In this document: piece after piece, positions 52,469 through 64,000 of the stretch | How positions within the stretch are numbered: position 1 is the stretch's first letter | Layout of the letters: every line of letters starts with the position of its first letter | Assembly (NCBI GenBank): GCA_020091685.1 | Contig: CM034606.1 | Location: 18,864,695 to 18,928,694 of the forward strand | DNA length: 64,000 nucleotides | Source of the DNA: Lutjanus erythropterus | Taxonomy: Eukaryota > Chordata > Actinopteri > Lutjaniformes > Lutjanidae | Reading direction: 5' to 3' | The notes under the pieces: model-generated | Told to the model about the DNA's origin: nothing | The model's input: the letters and a program-made list of their open reading frames with translations, nothing else | Database searches by the model: none | Made by a program: the position numbers and the translations under genes

Positions 52469-52592
52469 GTACGTGCACTCAAGTGTCCTGTGGAGTTTTA
52501 GCCTGCATGTTAAGTGTTCTATATACCTGACCTCTATTTTAAACAGTAGGTGTGTGTGTTTGTGTGCAGAGTGTAGTGAACACATGCACTGA
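52469..52592 (+). other. kcnma1: Possible donor read-through C-terminus (KYVHSS...)
   Basis: If the donor at 52469 is not used, the frame continues as [14 protein letters not shown] and stops at 52590-52592, adding about 41 residues after DKQ. Mammals have a BK isoform ending DKQKYVQEERL, whose KYV matches the same donor sequence. Here the reading departs after KYV and there is no EERL. Whether any transcript uses it is unknown. Confidence 0.3.
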
Positions 52593-53266
52593 TAAACACT
52601 GTGTATTGTGTGTTTGTGGTTTTGTTTGTGTGGTTTGTGCTCTGCGTCCATGCCCGGTGTTTGTGCGTTTCGTTCATAATCATCTGCATGTGGTCTTCAC
52701 TCTCACATCACGGCAATCATAACATGACATTAAACTGGTAAACTCATTTTGTGGAAACCTGGGCTCATTTATTGTAGTCAAAGAATGTTGAGACTCTATT
52801 CTTATAAATGAAGTCTGTAGCAGTGTAAACAGTAAAAAACCACTTGTTTGGATGGCACAGCCATTGTGGTTGGAAACAAGCTCGCAGTAAAGGCCTCAAC
52901 CACAGCCAAATAAGATGACATAACTCAACAAAAACACACATTCAGTATGTTGTTCGGTCTACCTGTTGTATCTGTCTTAATATTTAGTCACTTGGTGTCT
53001 AACTCTTAATATTTGTGGAGTAAATAACCGTTGTTTGTTGGATATTTGTGTCATGATCGGTACACCTCGATCATGGATGTGTTGTGTTGTGATTTACCTA
53101 TTGTAGCTGGTGTTGAATATAGAGCTCATTTGGCTAACATTATTAATAAGCTGTTACTCATAATATCATCCCGCATTAGCAGTGTTGATATTTTGTTATT
53201 CATGGTGCATCTGTACTGCTTTACTGCATGTCCATGTTGGTTAGCAGGCTCTTATTTCCTGTTCTG

Positions 53267-53327
<61 letters not shown>

Positions 53328-53666
53328 GATTATTTCCAATTTGGTGAAATATTTTGACCTACATGTTAAATACTGCTTATTCTCCCCCCCAAATACAATT
53401 TTATTGTCATCTGGGAGAATAAAGTAACTGAACTTTGAAATCGTGACATACTCTAAAAGCATGCAGATTTGTTATGATTGTACTCAAGAATTATTAAACG
53501 GTAGATGATAAGCCCTCATTACATCTTAAAACTAAGATGTATGATACAGCCTAACTACTGTAGTAACGATATGTAAGCCGTAAATAGACTGGTAGTCATT
53601 TGTCAGTTGTGCATTGACTGTAAATACGACTCACTTACAGTAGATTACTTACCTCTCTTTCTGAAG
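52593..53666 (+). other. Rest of intron before the 29-nt cassette
   Basis: It contains a TTA array (53268-53327). No gene is recognised. Confidence 0.8.
53268..53327. repeat. (TTA)n trinucleotide array
   Basis: Twenty perfect TTA units. They create a false poly-Leu open frame. Confidence 0.97.
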
Positions 53667-53695
53667 TGCAACAAGGATGAATAGAATGGGCCAAG
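53667..53695 (+). CDS. kcnma1: kcnma1 29-nt terminal cassette exon (NATRMNRMGQ)
   Basis: The 29 bases lie between cctctctttctgaag and gtatgc. With AA from 52468 the split codon is Asn, then ATRMNRMGQ, and the last G plus AA from 58273 makes Glu: NATRMNRMGQE-KKWFTDEP. It matches the mammalian segment NATRMTRMGQAEKKWF, lacking one Ala. Because its length is not a multiple of three, it switches the reading frame of the last exon. Confidence 0.94.
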
Positions 53696-54222
53696 GTATG
53701 CAAGTTAACGATTCTGCATGTCTTAGCAACCTTTTACCTGGGGTTCTGATCATAACTATGTCCTCTGCGGATATTGTTATGACGAGGGGAGTTTGTTTTA
53801 TTTATTATGTTCTTCAGATGTTAAGTAAACCATGCCTCAGTTTAAGTTTTGCTTTCATCTGGAAAGCAAAATGTCTGCTGCTGCTCCTGCCTCCTCCCTG
53901 CCATGATCAGGACCATCTCCACATTGCATGAGGTTGAGACGAAACCCTTCCCCCCCCCCTCCTCCTTCTCTTTGTGCCTTTACCTCAGTTACTCACTTGA
54001 TGATATGAGTTTTCTTTTCCTCCAGACAAATCCTTTTTCACATTGTTTCTTTCCGTCATTTATCATGCCTTTTTATGATTTATTTCAAGTTGAGATGGTT
54101 TGCATTGTGTGAGAGGTCTGTGTGTTTGCGCATCTTCCCTCCTATTGAATGCTATTAGACGACTGTAGCAGACTTTTAGATGTCACATTTGTGCTCTCAA
54201 AGAGAACACTGGGTAATTGTTG

Positions 54223-55337
54223 GGTCGCACTTTATTTTACAGTGTGCAAAGACTTTAGATGTAACATGCCGTAGTTTGTATTAAGTTAGACACAAACTAG
54301 AAATTATATGGTCTTTATTAGATAGTAAACAAACACAACTATATCCAAACTAGACATGAAACAACCAACAGTACACTGATGAGCTGTAAAACTAGAAACA
54401 ATATGTTCTTCATTAGATAGTATTAGACCCTTTATTAGACTTAATTACAGGGTAATTTGTGACACATTACAACAGAACTGTACTGTAAATTAAATTTATT
54501 GTTTCCCACTGTTAGACCTTGATTTGACTTCAGGTTATCTTAGGTTAGTTTATGTTAAACTAAATGGTGTAGTTGGAAAATTGTCTTTGGCTGCGTACAA
54601 GACGGCACAAAACAGGAAAATTAACAATATTAAAAAACAATTAATTACAAAGATGTGGAAAGTATTTAGCTTCACTGCAATCAACATAGATTAAGATTAC
54701 AATTTCTTAGAAGATCATTTGGAGCACATTACAACTGAACTGTTCTGCAAAATTAGGTTAAATCGCAAATTTGTTACTTCTATTTAAAAACAGTATGCCA
54801 ACCACATCTACCAAGTAAGTGCCAACATTATAGAGTGAGATAAATATTTTCTCTATGCATGGCTACAAAGACTTATTGTTACACTGTAGGCAAGTAATCA
54901 AAGAGGCAGGCATTGGTCTACTCTGTCAATTGTGCAGGACCAGCTAAAGAAAGTGTGTCTCAAGTAGCAGATATGTGTTTTCACTTTAGTTTACAGTACA
55001 GCTCTGTTGTAATGTGTCTCTTATTACCCTTTGATAAAGCCTAATAAAAGTCTAATTGTGGGCAATAATGCACTTAAGTTTACAATACAGTTACATTGTA
55101 ATGTGTCCCTCATTACCATTAATCAAGAGTAATAAGGGTCTAACCTTTGATATTAATACACTTTGGTTTACAGTACAGTTCTGTTGTAATGTCTCCCTAA
55201 TTACCCTCCAATAAAGTTGTCTAATAAGGGTCTAATAATGTCTAATAAAGAATATATTATTTCTAATTTTTTGTCTAATTTGATACAAAATACAGCTTGT
55301 TACGTCTTGTTGGTGTACTGTAAAATAAAGTGTGACC
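54223..55337. mobile_element. hAT-like palindromic MITE, 1.1 kb copy
   Basis: The ends are GGTCGCACTTTATTTTACAG and CTGTAAAATAAAGTGTGACC. The flanks AATTGTTG (54215-54222) and AATTATTG (55338-55345) agree at 7 of 8 bases. The left half (ACATTACAACAGAACTGTAC near 54465) recurs inverted in the right half (near 55165), so the whole element is a long imperfect palindrome. There is no transposase frame. Confidence 0.82.
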
Positions 55338-55754
55338 AATTATTGTACCAGCATCAGCATAAAGCACAGAGTAACAACATGTTGCCCGACTGTACAAACC
55401 CAGATCACAGCTCACATGTAGGTCAGGCTGATTCAAATCCCCCTGATGCAGCCAATTGCTTACTTCTTCACACAACTTTAAGAAAGTGTGTCCAGCCCTG
55501 TGCCATCGGTCACACCAAGAAAGTGGGAGGTGTGACCAATTTAAAGTCTAAATTGAAGGGGGATATGAGTCTGTAAGTTTCCTCCTTGTAACCCCTGTGC
55601 ACCTGATATGGTGGTTTGAGGCGACATCACTAAGTTCACCGTATCAGCAGCAGACTCTGGAGAGAGATGGCAGACATCTTGCTTCACCTCAGGCACAATT
55701 CTACACATCAAATGCCTGTGCTGTAACACACGGCCCCGCAGCCTTAAGCTTGCT

Positions 55755-55755
<1 letters not shown>

Positions 55756-55798
<43 letters not shown>

Positions 55799-55877
55799 CA
55801 CAAGCCCACACAAATGAATCTCCACACATGTAAGCCTGCATGTACATGAACACACACACACACACACACACACACAC
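55756..55877. repeat. Two (CA)n runs
   Basis: CA runs at 55756-55802 (with one CG) and 55851-55877. Confidence 0.95.
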
Positions 55878-58272
55878 GGTTTGCTCCACATAGCAAAGTT
55901 AAAATTTGATATTACAACTTCACCCAAAAGGAAGTGACATGTTGAATGGCATTGCAGATGCCTGTGAAGTGCTCGGAGAGAGTTTACAAACTTCTGACAG
56001 CTGGCATACACCCTTACCTTCCCTCACACCGCGGTGAGAAACAGTGCTCTCATAGCCGACTTTAACACGAAGAGATTCTCTCCAAAGTGACACATCCAAA
56101 TCTTTCAAGTCTCTTTTCTCACATAATGACTGTCAGCATGAGAGTAAAGCTTACTTTGAAATGTTGTGACTGTTCAGGATATAAGCAGTATAATGTGTAC
56201 ATTTAAAGGGCCAGCTCATCCAAATTACAAAATAAAACAAAAGCAAAAACAAACATATTTTCTACCTTAACGTAGTGATACCATCAAAATAGTTACATTT
56301 CTTTTTTTTTTTTTTTAAATGTATATACCAGGGTTTGAGATATTTATCTCTGAGATTTCTTTCTCTACCCCAGCAGAATGGAATTGAATGAGATTTTGTT
56401 TGTGGTGCTCACAGCATTGAAAATGACCTAAAATAACAGCAACACCAAGTATTTGTGTTCATGTTTATGCCTCAAACAGCTACTGCACACATGCTACAGT
56501 TGCCATAGTTTGCTAGCAACATACACACCAACCGGCATGTGTGTCATCACAGAATTCACCAGGAACTCAATCTCTGTGAAATAATTTCCTCCAGTCTGTC
56601 TCCTTAGTCCTTTTGTCTCCACATATGCATAAAATGGAGTCATAAAGCCTCGGGATAAATGTGTCTTTGCCTCAATTAGTGAAGCCCCGGGCAAACTCAT
56701 GACTGTTGGCGCCCTCCACCATTGGCTTTATATGCAACTGCACCACTTCTAAAGTTTAGTTTGATTCCCAGAACCAGCTCAAAAGCTTTTTAGGTACTAT
56801 TTACATGGTAGAAAGCAATTCCTTTGAAAACTGGGGAGCGAGCCTGTTGCTGTGAGCACCACAAACTACATTCCACTTTCCTTTGTTCTACTGAGATGAC
56901 ATTAGAAATCTCATTCAAAACCCATGACAAATAAAAGAATTTGCATGACTAGATATCAGAGGGAACACCTGACCGGACACTGTAACACTTTAGAACTGAA
57001 TAATACACAATACACAAATGATTTTTTGTGTTACCTTAAAATGGATGTTAGGTCAGAGTTCTGCACGGGTCCACTGTTGCAAGCCTGCAACTGCAAAGCT
57101 GAGTAGCAGGTCCGACCTTTTACCCTCAATTATATCTAAGTGAAATATGTACAGTGACCCAACTGCACTCATGATTAAACACACATACTGTCATTCATTT
57201 GTGTTATTAATTAACTCTTCCTAAGTCCCGCCCCTTTTTGTTCTTGCAAATGCTTGGTCTCCAGGTCAACTTTCTCCTTTTCTGTAAAAGTGACATCTGT
57301 GTTAGCAAAATGATAGCTAACTAGCAAGCTAATGATTGATATAGATTAGCTAACCAGTTAGCTAGCATTTTGCTAACGTAAGCTAACTTTTAACCATCTT
57401 CCCAATGTGCTTTTCTTTTCAACATAAACAAGCCTAGCATATAGCATATCTAAGTAGAGGAAACGAAAAAGGTGAAAAGTGACTGAGGTACCAAGTTAGC
57501 TCAACTGTCACTGGAGCTCATAGCAAAAAGAGGTGGGACTTAGGAACGGTCAACTGGTGCAGCACCTGTGCTCCTGCAGCTGTAGATATGTTTCCTCAGC
57601 AACAATGTGCCTAGCTGGCAGCTATCACAAGTTTCTTACAGTTTCTGATCGCACCAAATTTCTCCCAAATGTCCGGGTTGGACTACAACAATGTATTGTC
57701 CACAACTTGGTATTTTTGGCTTTATTTAATCCATTTTAGCTCGCAGCTAGCCTACATTGCTAACATTTAGTTGGATCAGACAGTGACGTCCCATTATTTG
57801 GCTGGATTTTTATGTCTGATTTCTCCGGGGAATAATACATATTATAGTATTGTATGTGATATATTATTGTTCTCACCTGCAGCCCGCCTGCAATTAGTTT
57901 ATTTTTGCCCGTGCATTTTTTTTTTTTAACTCTTTACATAATGTATTTGCAGGTTACCCGACCTGGTGCAGGACTCTGTTAGGTGTTTTAAACTGTACTA
58001 AAATCTACATTACACAATAAATTCTATATCCATCTACTTACACAGATGTATATTATGTATGTATATTAAAAAATGACATTCAAATTGGCTCAGTGCATCA
58101 TAACACAAACTGAAACAGGACTTCATGGTTTGATGCTGATCACAAAGAATGCCATGCAAATCTATCACTTAAACTGAGGCAGTATGGTTGTTAAGTAATC
58201 CCATGTTGCACACTTTGTCAGACTAACTGTATCTTTCTCTTCTTCCTCTCCTTGTTGCCTTGTCCTCTTCAG

Positions 58273-58424
58273 AAAAGAAATGGTTTACAGATGAACCAGA
58301 AAATGCCTACCCACGGAACATTCAGATCAAGCCCATGAGCACTCACATGGCCAACCAAGTCAACCAATACAAATCCACTAGTAGTCTGATTCCACCAATC
58401 AGAGAAGTTGAAGATGAATGCTGA
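58273..58424 (+). CDS. kcnma1: kcnma1 last coding exon (dual frame: DEC or VYR end)
   Basis: With the 29-nt cassette it reads EKKWFTDEPENAYPRNIQIK, then PMSTHMANQVNQYKSTSSLI and PPIREVEDEC, stop at 58422-58424. Without it, the two bases left at 52468 shift the frame to KKEMVYR, stop at 58292-58294. Both are known BK C-termini (DEC and VYR forms, which differ in surface trafficking in mammals). The acceptor is tcctcttcag. Confidence 0.97.
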
Positions 58425-58505
58425 ACACAGGGTTTTCTTGCTGACTCACCAGACATCTGTATGCTCTTACAAAGGAGAAGGGAAGAGATCACCCGTGGAG
58501 GAGTA

Positions 58506-58533
58506 ATGATGATGATGATGATGATGATGATGA
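58506..58533. repeat. (ATG)n trinucleotide run in 3' UTR
   Basis: Nine ATG units, about 80 bp after the DEC stop codon. Confidence 0.95.
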
Positions 58534-59031
58534 CAGGGACGTTGAAGACTGACACATTTCTCTTCGCTCATTCTTCTAATCAAGGGTTGGACAGGAACCC
58601 AAACTGGAAGGGACCTCCTATGTGTATACCTTTAATGTTACTTCCATGCTCTTGGACATTTGTTTTATTTATTAATGTATCCATAGTGATGTACATAATG
58701 ACAATCAAATAAGGATTGTACAGCCCCTTCCCCCCTAGCACTTTTTGGAATTATTTTAAGAGTTGACAAAAAAAAAGAGAGTACTTCCTGTAATTCTTTG
58801 CAATAGTTCACCTCTTCGTGTGACCAGACTCCATGTCTACGGTGGCTGGTTATCAACTGGAGGATGAGGGTTGCAGCGATAAACTGATCATATCATCTCC
58901 CAAAGATCTGCCCAGATGTCAAACCAGCTGGGTTCGTCGACTTCATATCTCCTGTCTGCTTCTGTTCGATTTGCACTAAAACTGAACAAGTTTCTTTTGA
59001 CAGAACAACTGGAACCATCAGATTCCCCCTC

Positions 59032-59037
59032 AATAAA
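59032..59037 (+). terminator. Proximal poly(A) signal candidate AATAAA
   Basis: AATAAA sits in CCTCAATAAAACG, followed about 20 bases later by a purine-rich tract rather than a GT-rich one. Confidence 0.35.
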
Positions 59038-59056
59038 ACGTCGCAGAGGAGACGAT

Positions 59057-59096
59057 GGAAGGAAGGGAAGGAAGGGAAGGAGGGAAGGAGGGAGGG
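59057..59096 (+). repeat. Purine-only GGGA-rich tract in 3' UTR
   Basis: Forty bases of G and A only, with five GGG runs spaced by 1-7 purines. It could form a G-quadruplex in the transcript. Confidence 0.85.
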
Positions 59097-60531
59097 CTGC
59101 TTGGCTTCTGGAGGCATACTAATCTTGTTCTTAGGTTGTTGTACATCATGTCATTGCTTAAGGTTTGCTACTTCACCGTTGACTTGTCATGTTGAGTGAG
59201 AGCATTCCAGTCCTGCAAAACAAAAATCATCTTGCAAAACAGTAGTCTAAAAAACTCAGAGAACGGTGCAGTGTTGGTGTTTGCTGGCTGAAAGAGAACC
59301 CTGTACCTACACGTCTTCTGCTGATACGTCAGATCATAAAGCCTGTGACTCTGTTTTAAGCTCCTATCGCATGATATGTGCCTGAGCCCCCTTCTATAAC
59401 AGATACAGTGTGGTTGATCAACCTGAATACATGAGAAGGATGTAACAAAACAACCTACACTGTCCTTCATGCGTTCAGGAGCATTTATGTACAAGCTGTG
59501 TGTGTGAGTGTGTCTGTGTGTGTGTGCGTGTGTGTGCGTATTGCAGCCACCTGTCCCTCAGTGCTGTCATCTCCTCCATCGGCTTGTATGTGATGGTGCA
59601 CCTTTGAAGGAACAGCATGTTGGCTCTAAAAATGAAAGTCATGGTAGAAAAGAAACAGTAGAAGAGTCTGGAGGGTTTGGATCTACTAACAAAAACATTA
59701 TGTTGCATCAAAAACCAAAAAAAATCCCCAACTATGATTGAGCAAACACGATAAGCAGCTATGTGCCCACCATTGACACTTTGCCGCGATATCCGCGGCA
59801 GAATTGGGATCACAAAGAGTGGTGGTACATTTTCTGAATGTTTTGTCTGTTACACAAAGTTCACGTCTTGAGGAAAGAAAGAAATGCCACGTATCGCAAA
59901 AAAGTGGGCATAAATGGGTCCTCCTTTGATCAGAGCAACTGCCTGGCACAGGGTTGGCACGAGGCAGTAAAGAGCTTGGATGTTCTCCGTTGCCAATCCA
60001 GATGTCACATGCCTCAAAACTCTCAGGAGTTAAGCTGCTGTGTTCAGTCCCCTGACGTGGGGTAATGCTCAAACATAGTTTGGTGGAGATGCAACAAGGC
60101 CACAGACTGCTACTAAGGACACAGGAGAGGAAACTGTGTTCTTTATGCTAGCCCGTGTGCAACATGAGTGTGTGTTTTGCACATATTTAGGCGCTGACTA
60201 GATCCAAATCCAGCTGTGATAGTGATGGAGGATTGAGGTGGTAGCCTTGTTCTTCTAATACATCAACTTCATACAAATATGTAGTTGGATTTTTACATTT
60301 AAACATAATTATTTTGTATCCATGAACATATTCAATTTGTACTTATTTTTCTAGACAAGAACCAAGTGAAAAGTACTAAAGGAGATAAAAAAGACTCAAA
60401 TAATATCTTTAATTACAACTACATATCAAAGGATTTTGTGTTTGACTATATCACCGTTGATTTCGCATCATACTAAAACTAAAGATTATTTTTTTACCCC
60501 CCTCTTTAACAAGCTGCATCACTCTGGAGCC

Positions 60532-60537
60532 AATAAA
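60532..60537 (+). terminator. Poly(A) signal candidate AATAAA
   Basis: AATAAA in GAGCCAATAAAGCTT, with moderate T-rich sequence downstream. Confidence 0.35.
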
Positions 60538-62753
60538 GCTTAGACTAGCTTGCATTGTGAAACCACCATCTTCAGCCTGGCAGCTCAGCTCTGTTGAGTG
60601 CTTGTAGAAGCAAACTAAGGCTCATCTGAGGCCTCTTTTAGTTGCGCAGATGAGCCGTGTCTACTGAATCATGTGTCTACTACTAAGCATGCCATGCAGT
60701 CGGAGAGATGGGTGTAAAGGAATTATGTATCGGGGGGGGTAAATGTTGTATCAGAGTGGTTATAATAAGAAGAAGATCACAGAGTCGCTCCCTCTGTGTG
60801 CAGACCAGAACTGAATGACCTTCATTAGATGTGTTTGACCTAAATTAGGTCCCTAGTGTGGAGGGAGAGAGTGTACACTACAGCACAGTGTGCTGGTGTT
60901 TTCCACAAAACATGATTTTAAATAAGACAGGGAGACGCTGTGTGTTTATTGCAGTGATTCTCCCCTATAGGCTGTAAAGGAAAATTCTAAAAAAAAAAAA
61001 AAAGAAACAATTTTGGAAAAAGAACATAATATTGTGCTAAATATGTTTGTGTAAATTCAACCCATTATATAGACCACATTTCTTTTTTTCAAACAAAATG
61101 ATCTGAGCTTCAATGTCCGTCTGTTGGGTGTGGTGCAACTATACTGAAGCCTCATACACATTGTCCTGAAGTGAACTTTTGAACTGTGATTACATCGTCG
61201 TCACACTTTGTAGCAAATAGATTTCTTTTCAGAAAATATGTGAGTAAAAATGTATGTATAATTGGGTTGTTAATGGCATACCTGCTAGCCTGAACAATAA
61301 GGAACTATTAATATTTGATAATGGCAATGACTCATTATACATAGAATCGACAAACTGATTGTTATGTTGAAAAAAAAGACAAAAGTGTATCTTGAAAATG
61401 AAAGATTCTGAGTTCTTGTAGGAATGCGGAGACTTGGAGTGAAAGTCAGGCGGAATTTGATCTGGTTTATCAGCCATCACAAAGATGGAAGGTAGCACCA
61501 ATTCAGCAAAGGTTATCAAAAAGAGAGAACATCCTTAATTTTCCTGTTTTTATTACTTTGTGTTATTACAGGGTTTACATTCCATTTTGTCAGCTTGTCA
61601 TCTGTCACAGTCTGCCACAACTGCTTCTTATTTGTTTACAGAGTATTTTTTGAGGTACTTAAACACAGCATTGTTCAGAAATGAAACAGTACATGCTGCA
61701 AACTGGCATTAAGATGAACTCACAAAGTAATGCACCACTTTTTTTTTTTCATTACACTTGATTAACTGTGCTTTTTCTACCTGAACCCTCATTGTGCGAC
61801 TCATTCAGGCTCTTTACAACATTGGACTGAGATGTCTCTCCTTCCTACACCTTCGTCATATGTCTCTATTAGATGTTTTAGGTCTTTGCATTGTATACCT
61901 CTAAAGTTTTTAGAGTGTTTTTTGAAGTGCCATGAAGAGTTTAGTTAAGCAAGCATCCTTCAGTCATTCAGGGACACACGCTCGCTTCAAGGGAGCAGAG
62001 TCCAAGTGTTTTTTTTCCACTGTGAGAACGGTGTCTTGTACTGGCATGGAGAACATCCAAGCCATCAATGCCTCCATGCCAGTATAGTGCCAGGCAGTGC
62101 AAGAGGTCAAGAGGAGGGCCCATACTAAGTCCCACTATAGCGACAAGTGGCATTCAGGAGGTTGTCTGTGCTGTGTGCTTGGTTACAGGTTGTGTCATGT
62201 AGTGTAGTTAGATATGGATGACTGAAAGATGCACATACAGGCCCACGCCTGTAACACCACATGTGTTGTTGTCCACGGAACAAATCAAAGACTATGATGC
62301 GTCATACAGTATGTTGCATTATTTTTGTTATTCTATTTTTTGCTGTAAAGGATGGATATAATAACTTATTTGCTGGGAATTGTATTAGATATAATAGAAC
62401 ATATAATACTTATGGGGATGGGAGGTGGGTGTCAAGTCTTAATAATACATTAAAATTGCATTCAGCAATTTTTATGTTTGTCTTTTTTTTTAAGAAAAGT
62501 TGCAATTTTTTTGTTAATTTTTTTGGCTGCCTATCAGTTCAGGAAGAATTCAGGACATTGCTCTTGTGTATCACAGATAGGATTTGTCGGCACATCGTCA
62601 TCGCAGCAAACAGGAGTTTGACATAGCAGTCTAATTAGTTTGGATGTGTTCTAGATGTGATGGATAAATGGATTATTTGATGGTGCTGAGTTGATCTACC
62701 TGACTCTGTCAAATATAATCTGCTGATAAATATACTGTCTTGTACAAAAAGTT

Positions 62754-62761
62754 TGTACATA
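62754..62761 (+). promoter_or_regulatory. Pumilio-type motif TGTACATA in 3' UTR
   Basis: TGTACATA fits the TGTAHATA consensus bound by Pumilio proteins. It lies among three TGTACA repeats about 40 bases before the distal poly(A) signal. Confidence 0.5.
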
Positions 62762-62794
62762 GATTGTACATGGTTTCTTTTTGTATTTTCTCAA

Positions 62795-62800
62795 ATTAAA
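62795..62800 (+). terminator. Distal poly(A) signal ATTAAA
   Basis: ATTAAA is followed by ATGGATGTATTTGTGTTC, a GT-rich element at the right distance. It is the best candidate for the 3' end of the longest transcript. Confidence 0.6.
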
Positions 62801-62815
62801 ATGGATGTATTTGTG

Positions 62816-64000
62816 TTCTAAACCATGAAATTCTCCTCTTTTTTTATTCTAACTCCAAAGAAATGTTTTTTTGCCCAGAGGTGGAAGGTGATTGAGTTGT
62901 ATTTATTTTACTATAGCTTGAAAATACTTTGCAAATATGATCAACTTGTCATATATGTTGCATTTTGTGAGGTAGTTAAAATTATTAACACCCTGTCCTG
63001 CTACAACATTCCTAGATCAGACATTAATATAGGAATAATATAAATAGTTAATCATTATCATTGTATAATAATCAATATCACTTTTGAAAGGGAACAATAT
63101 GTTAATAAGAAACAACTGAGGGTAATGTTCAAAGGAAAACGTCCATAAGTATAATTTATTAAGCATTTATAACTCAAAACTTCAGTTCATCTGCCTCATC
63201 AGAACTGTGTAGGTGTGGTTTGATCCGATTTGATTGGCAGTGCCCTGACAACATAAGCAAACAACCACACAACTGTTGTCACATTCTGAATCAAATATTG
63301 CTTAATTCTGATTGGTGCAGGGGCGTGAATGAAATCACCTTTCTTTCCCAGCTCATTCCTGCCCACTTCAAACCAGTGAAAAGAGCAGAGACAAAACAGC
63401 ACAGGCAGTCAATCTCATCTGAAATAACAAACACTTCTAAATTTGGCAGGATATTGGGTAACACTTTAGATTACGGCCCACAATGCATACCATAATTCTA
63501 ATTTATAGTGTAATGTTTTGTACGAATGGTGTACCATAACTGGACATACTGATATTTACATGTAGGTACAAGAGAACAAGCTATGTAATATTTTTTAACA
63601 AGGAGGGGTGGGGGGATAATTTTAGGAAAACTGTCATAGCATACACACCACACCATCATGTGCATAAAATATGAGTTAAAAAAAGTTTACCTTTTAATGT
63701 AATCATAACAATTCAGAAAGATAAAATCATGGTTATCTGGCACAACACAATATGATCCTCTTCCGTAAATCTTTGCATGAATCACAATATCATGATACTG
63801 TGTTCCTGAGAATCAATACAGTATCACAAAACATAATATCACAACATTCAAGTGTATCAGTACTTCCTTACACACCTAACCATAAAGTAGGCCTATACTG
63901 ACAGTATGAGATACAACACTGTACTTAAAGGGGACTTCAGAAGCCTACAGTACAGTGCAGATTAATACGTAACATAACATAATAATATATTAACACTGTA
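62816..64000. other. Intergenic sequence with repeat remnants
   Basis: At 63457 the phrase GGGTAACACTTTAGATTACG begins a common fish inverted-end repeat (only one end inside the window). At 63730-63850 are ATATCACAATATC-type repeat remnants. No gene is recognised. Confidence 0.6.

Larger units (their letters stand above)
53696..58272 (+). other. Last intron
   Basis: It contains the largest MITE copy (54223-55337), two CA runs (55756-55802, 55851-55877) and otherwise AT-rich sequence. No gene is recognised. Confidence 0.8.
58425..62815 (+). other. kcnma1: kcnma1 3' UTR (extent inferred)
   Basis: This is the sequence after the stop codon with no further coding exon. It contains an ATG/GAT repeat, a purine-rich GGGA tract and three poly(A) signal candidates (59032, 60532, 62795). 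The last is followed by a GT-rich stretch and preceded by TGTACA-rich sequence. The extent is inferred from these signals only, and shorter forms are possible. Confidence 0.65.

Noticed and set aside
53031..53357. 108-codon open frame with poly-Leu
   Set aside because: The Leu run is the (TTA)n array inside an intron.
62261..62626. 121-codon open frame at the end of the 3' UTR
   Set aside because: Low-complexity hydrophobic reading of AT-rich UTR, with no family similarity.

Overview
This window is vertebrate nuclear DNA, most likely from a bony fish and probably a percomorph-type teleost. It is AT-rich, with long introns full of CA/GT microsatellites and short inverted-repeat DNA transposons. 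It holds one protein gene split over many exons on the + strand. The species, and whether the gene is the a or b fish paralogue, cannot be fixed from the window.

The gene is kcnma1 (slo1, the BK channel alpha subunit). The window starts inside an intron. The membrane part (S0-S6) lies upstream, and what is present is the cytoplasmic gating ring and tail. I traced 19 core coding exons plus a 29-nt terminal cassette, from base 656 to the stop codon at 58422-58424. All are on the + strand, with canonical ag/gt borders and matching phases. Spliced, they give one unbroken frame of 823 residues: RCK1 (656-5093, 10138-10224), the linker with the heme-binding CKACH motif (10307-10383, 26809-33096), RCK2 with the calcium bowl (35328-52243), and the serine-rich tail (52244-58424). 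A long 3' UTR follows, with a plausible final poly(A) signal at 62795.

Most of the interest is in alternative exons. I see: (1) a 12-nt SRKR microexon at 6704-6715 (site C1); (2) the 174-nt STREX exon at 16454-16627 (site C2); (3) a further large in-frame exon at 24073-24432 in the same intron as STREX. It encodes about 117-120 residues that I do not recognise from the usual list of BK inserts, and it is the best candidate here for something undescribed; (4) an 84-nt exon at 43931-44014 just before the calcium-bowl exon; (5) the 29-nt cassette at 53667-53695, whose inclusion or skipping makes the last exon read in two different frames (ending ...VEDEC or ...KKEMVYR). Cassettes 1-4 are multiples of three, so they can be combined freely without losing the frame.

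The introns hold several families of non-autonomous inverted-repeat elements. One family is present four times; two copies carry clear 8-bp target duplications, as expected for hAT-type elements. No second protein gene, rRNA, tRNA, CRISPR or viral gene was found on either strand.
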